DNA from: Aphanothece cf. minutissima CCALA 015
GTDB taxonomy: Bacteria; Cyanobacteriota; Cyanobacteriia; PCC-6307; Cyanobiaceae
Length of the DNA: 64,000 nt
NCBI GenBank assembly: GCA_003003925.1
Contig: PVWP01000007.1
Coordinates: 171,453-235,452 of the forward strand
Direction of reading: 5' to 3'
Shown here: in pieces, positions 62,315 through 64,000 of the stretch
Layout: each line of letters opens with the position of its first letter
Position numbering within the stretch: position 1 is the first letter of the stretch
Translations under genes and position numbers: made by a program
Notes under the pieces: model-generated
The model's input: the letters and a program-made list of their open reading frames with translations, nothing else
Databases searched by the model: none
Told to the model about the DNA's origin: nothing

Positions 62315-62989
62315 ATGGCGAACTCGTCCACCGGCGCCAAGTCGTCCCCGATCTATGACTGGTTCGAGGAACGCCTGGAGATCCAGGCCATTGCCGACGA
62401 TATCTCCGCGAAGTACGTCCCCCCCCACGTCAATATCTTTTATTGCCTGGGCGGCATCACCCTGGTGTGCTTTCTGATCCAGTTCGCCACCGGGTTCGCG
62501 ATGACCTTCTACTACAAGCCCACGGTGGTGGAGGCCTACAGCTCGGTCCAGTACCTCATGACCGACGTCAGCTTCGGCTGGCTGATCCGCTCGGTCCACC
62601 GCTGGAGCGCCAGCATGATGGTGCTGATGCTGATCCTGCACGTCTTCCGGGTGTACCTCACCGGAGGCTTCAAGCGTCCGCGGGAGCTCACCTGGGTCAC
62701 CGGCGTCACCATGGCCGTGATCACCGTGTCGTTCGGCGTCACCGGCTATTCCCTCCCCTGGGACCAGGTCGGTTACTGGGCCGTCAAGATCGTCAGCGGC
62801 GTGCCGGCCGCCGTGCCCGTGGTCGGCGACTTCATGGTCGAGCTGCTCCGCGGCGGTGAGAGCGTCGGCCAGTCCACCCTCACCCGCTTCTACAGCCTCC
62901 ACACCTTCGTGCTGCCCTGGCTGCTGGCGGTTTTCATGCTGATCCACTTCCTGATGATCCGCAAGCAGGGCATCTCCGGCCCGCTCTGA
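62315..62989 (+). CDS. petB: cytochrome b6
   Basis: 224 residues. Two transmembrane heme pairs are visible: [23 protein letters not shown] and [13 protein letters not shown]...IHFLMIR, and Cys in FYCLGGITL for the covalent heme c(n). Core of the cytochrome b6f complex between the photosystems. Its divergent neighbour is ctpA. petD follows by 57 nt. Confidence 0.98.
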   Translation: MANSSTGAKSSPIYDWFEERLEIQAIADDISAKYVPPHVNIFYCLGGITLVCFLIQFATGFAMTFYYKPTVVEAYSSVQYLMTDVSFGWLIRSVHRWSASMMVLMLILHVFRVYLTGGFKRPRELTWVTGVTMAVITVSFGVTGYSLPWDQVGYWAVKIVSGVPAAVPVVGDFMVELLRGGESVGQSTLTRFYSLHTFVLPWLLAVFMLIHFLMIRKQGISGPL

Positions 62990-63046
62990 ACCCCGTTCCT
63001 CCGCCTAGCCTTCCCCTACCGGTCACCAGCGCTCCGAGTTCCCACC

Positions 63047-63529
63047 ATGCACATCCTCAAGAAGCCTGACCTCACCGATCCCAAGCTGCGGGCCAAGCTG
63101 GCCAAGGGCATGGGGCACAACTACTACGGTGAGCCGGCCTGGCCCAACGACCTGCTCTACATCTTCCCGGTGGTGATCCTCGGGACCATCGCCTGCCTGG
63201 TCGGCCTGGCCGTTCTGGATCCGGCGATGCTGGGTGATCGTGCCGACCCCTTCGCCACGCCGTTGGAGATCCTGCCCGAGTGGTACCTCTACCCGGTGTT
63301 CCAGATCCTGCGGGTCGTCCCCAACAAGCTGCTGGGCATCGCTCTGCAGACGATGATCCCCTTGGGCCTGATGCTGATCCCGTTCATCGAGAGCTTCAAC
63401 AAGTTCCAGAACCCCTTCCGCCGTCCGGTGGCCATGGGTGCCTTCCTCTTCGGCACCGTCTTCACCATCTACCTGGGCATCGGCGCCTGCCTCCCGATCG
63501 ACAAGTCCCTCACCCTGGGTCTGTTCTGA
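63047..63529 (+). CDS. petD: cytochrome b6f subunit IV
   Basis: 160 residues, the standard length. Family start [40 protein letters not shown] and three helices, with [21 protein letters not shown] (the quinol-site PEWY motif). It pairs with petB. Followed by a strong terminator at 63567. Confidence 0.98.
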   Translation: MHILKKPDLTDPKLRAKLAKGMGHNYYGEPAWPNDLLYIFPVVILGTIACLVGLAVLDPAMLGDRADPFATPLEILPEWYLYPVFQILRVVPNKLLGIALQTMIPLGLMLIPFIESFNKFQNPFRRPVAMGAFLFGTVFTIYLGIGACLPIDKSLTLGLF

Positions 63530-63566
63530 GTCGACGGTCGGCCGGACCTTCCAACCCATTCCTTCC

Positions 63567-63592
63567 AGCCGCGAGTCATCGCGGCTTTTTTT
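63567..63592 (+). terminator. intrinsic terminator of petB-petD
   Basis: AGCCGCGA (63567-63574) pairs with TCGCGGCT (63579-63586) around GTCA, followed by a T-tract to about 63592. Confidence 0.95.
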
Positions 63593-63924
63593 GTGTCCAT
63601 GGGCCCGTCTGTGCGGGTGCGGCCCCCGTTCCCCATGGGCCTTGATCGTCCAGGGCGCCCGGAGGGGACCCATGGGCCGTCTCTGCCGGGCGGCTGGGCC
63701 TGGATTGGTTACCCATCGCAGCCGCGCTTGCCTGGCACCCTGGCCGGGCAGCAAGGCCCTGCCCAGCTCCCAGGCACCAGCCACCCTGGATGGGTGGTGC
63801 CGCCCGGGGTGGTCTGCTGGCCCCCCTTGGCTCTGCGGAGGCTCCTGCGACCTGGTTGCTGGCCTTGGACAGGGGAGGTAAGGAACCGTTGTGATGGGGT
63901 CAGCCCTGGGGGCCTCCCCTGAGG
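63593..63924. other. 332-nt non-coding region after petD
   Basis: No convincing gene. Open frames on both strands here are low-complexity Pro/Gly/Trp-rich shadows. GGCACC and CAGGCACC-type words recur, and the segment ends at a promoter-like element. Confidence 0.6.
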
Positions 63925-63933
63925 TGATATGAT
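63925..63933 (+). promoter_or_regulatory. extended -10 promoter element at right edge
   Basis: TGATATGAT at 63925-63933 fits an extended -10 box (TGn plus TATGAT, consensus TATAAT). No convincing -35 at 17 nt. The sequence after it (63934-64000) is unlike coding DNA, with repeated GAGAGC/CGAGAG words and a CGAGAGCTCG dyad, suggesting the 5' part of a leader or structured RNA continuing outside the window. Confidence 0.5.
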
Positions 63934-64000
63934 TTTGGACTGCGCCCCAGAGAGCGAGAGCTCGAGCGGGGAGCAGGCTTACGGGATCGAGAGGCGCGAG

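Noticed and set aside
63023-63784. 253-codon minus frame over petD and downstream
   Set aside because: Antisense to petD, low-complexity; no RBS and no family match.
63593-63922. 109-codon plus frame after the petD terminator
   Set aside because: Pro/Gly/Trp-rich translation, begins inside the terminator T-tract, no recognisable motif.
1-64000. CRISPR array, IS element, prophage or rRNA operon
   Set aside because: No regularly spaced repeats, transposase, integrase, phage structural gene or rRNA sequence seen anywhere in the window.

Overview
The window reads as chromosomal DNA of a high-GC, phycocyanin-rich picocyanobacterium of the Cyanobium / Synechococcus group. The evidence is psaD, psbB-psbT, psbM, petB-petD, a full rod phycocyanin locus (cpc genes with lyases cpcE, cpcF and cpcT), oxygen-dependent hemF, a fused panC-cmk gene and picocyanobacterial neighbourhoods such as mrp-rodA-kinase-psaD-trpE-gshA-ppc and petB/ctpA/HD/minC. 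Coding density is very high: many neighbours overlap by 4 nt or are spaced by under 20 nt. I see no insertion sequence, prophage, CRISPR array or rRNA gene.

Layout. 1-0.66 kb: visibly lower-GC end carrying the 5' part of a membrane/coiled-coil protein. 0.67-8.5 kb: fructosamine kinase, CAAD membrane protein, a JAMM peptidase coupled to MoeB-rhodanese, K+ channel, a tandem-duplicated CobO, LarE, SpeD, RecF. 8.5-15.3 kb: tRNA-Arg, then a minus-strand run psaD, trpE-gshA-ppc-GNAT with 4-nt overlaps. 15.4-22.6 kb: mrp-rodA-degenerate histidine kinase, hemF, amidase-like protein, CCB-type cytochrome b6 assembly factor, RNase D. 22.6-29.1 kb: LpxB-like glycosyltransferase, tRNA-Cys, small unknown genes, methyltransferase, aldo/keto reductase, purM. 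29.5-32.2 kb: rlpA-like, panC-cmk, low-molecular-weight phosphatase.

32.2-40.2 kb is the phycobilisome-rod locus, transcribed leftward: cpcC2-cpcD / cpcB2-cpcA2 / cpcC1 / cpcB1-cpcA1 / cpcE-cpcF-phosphatase, with intrinsic terminators between the structural units. The two cpcBA copies are almost identical in DNA (about 1.19 kb, two silent differences seen in the coding parts). A coiled-coil protein and cpcT flank the locus.

40.2-50.4 kb: tRNA-Phe, comF, FGGY kinase, metK, HAD phosphatase, rpsA, nrdR, psbT-psbB, and divergently a 2Fe-2S ferredoxin and psbM, then a tandem universal stress protein. 50.4-54.7 kb: thioesterase, dprA, prmC, tsaC, a small membrane protein and a TMEM165/GDT1 cation exporter. 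54.7-63.6 kb: tRNA-Thr, LuxR-type small regulator, minE-minD, then a plus-strand cassette (phospholipase-D-like protein plus a split ChrA chromate transporter) that separates minD from minC, then HD hydrolase, ctpA and divergent petB-petD with a strong terminator. The last 70 bases hold an extended -10 promoter and a repetitive leader whose gene lies outside the window.

The most noteworthy signals are the homogenised cpcBA duplication with its conserved leader palindrome, the cassette splitting the min genes, the fused CobO pair, the JAMM/MoeB-rhodanese couple, the histidine kinase lacking recognisable ATP-binding boxes, and several small unannotated proteins.
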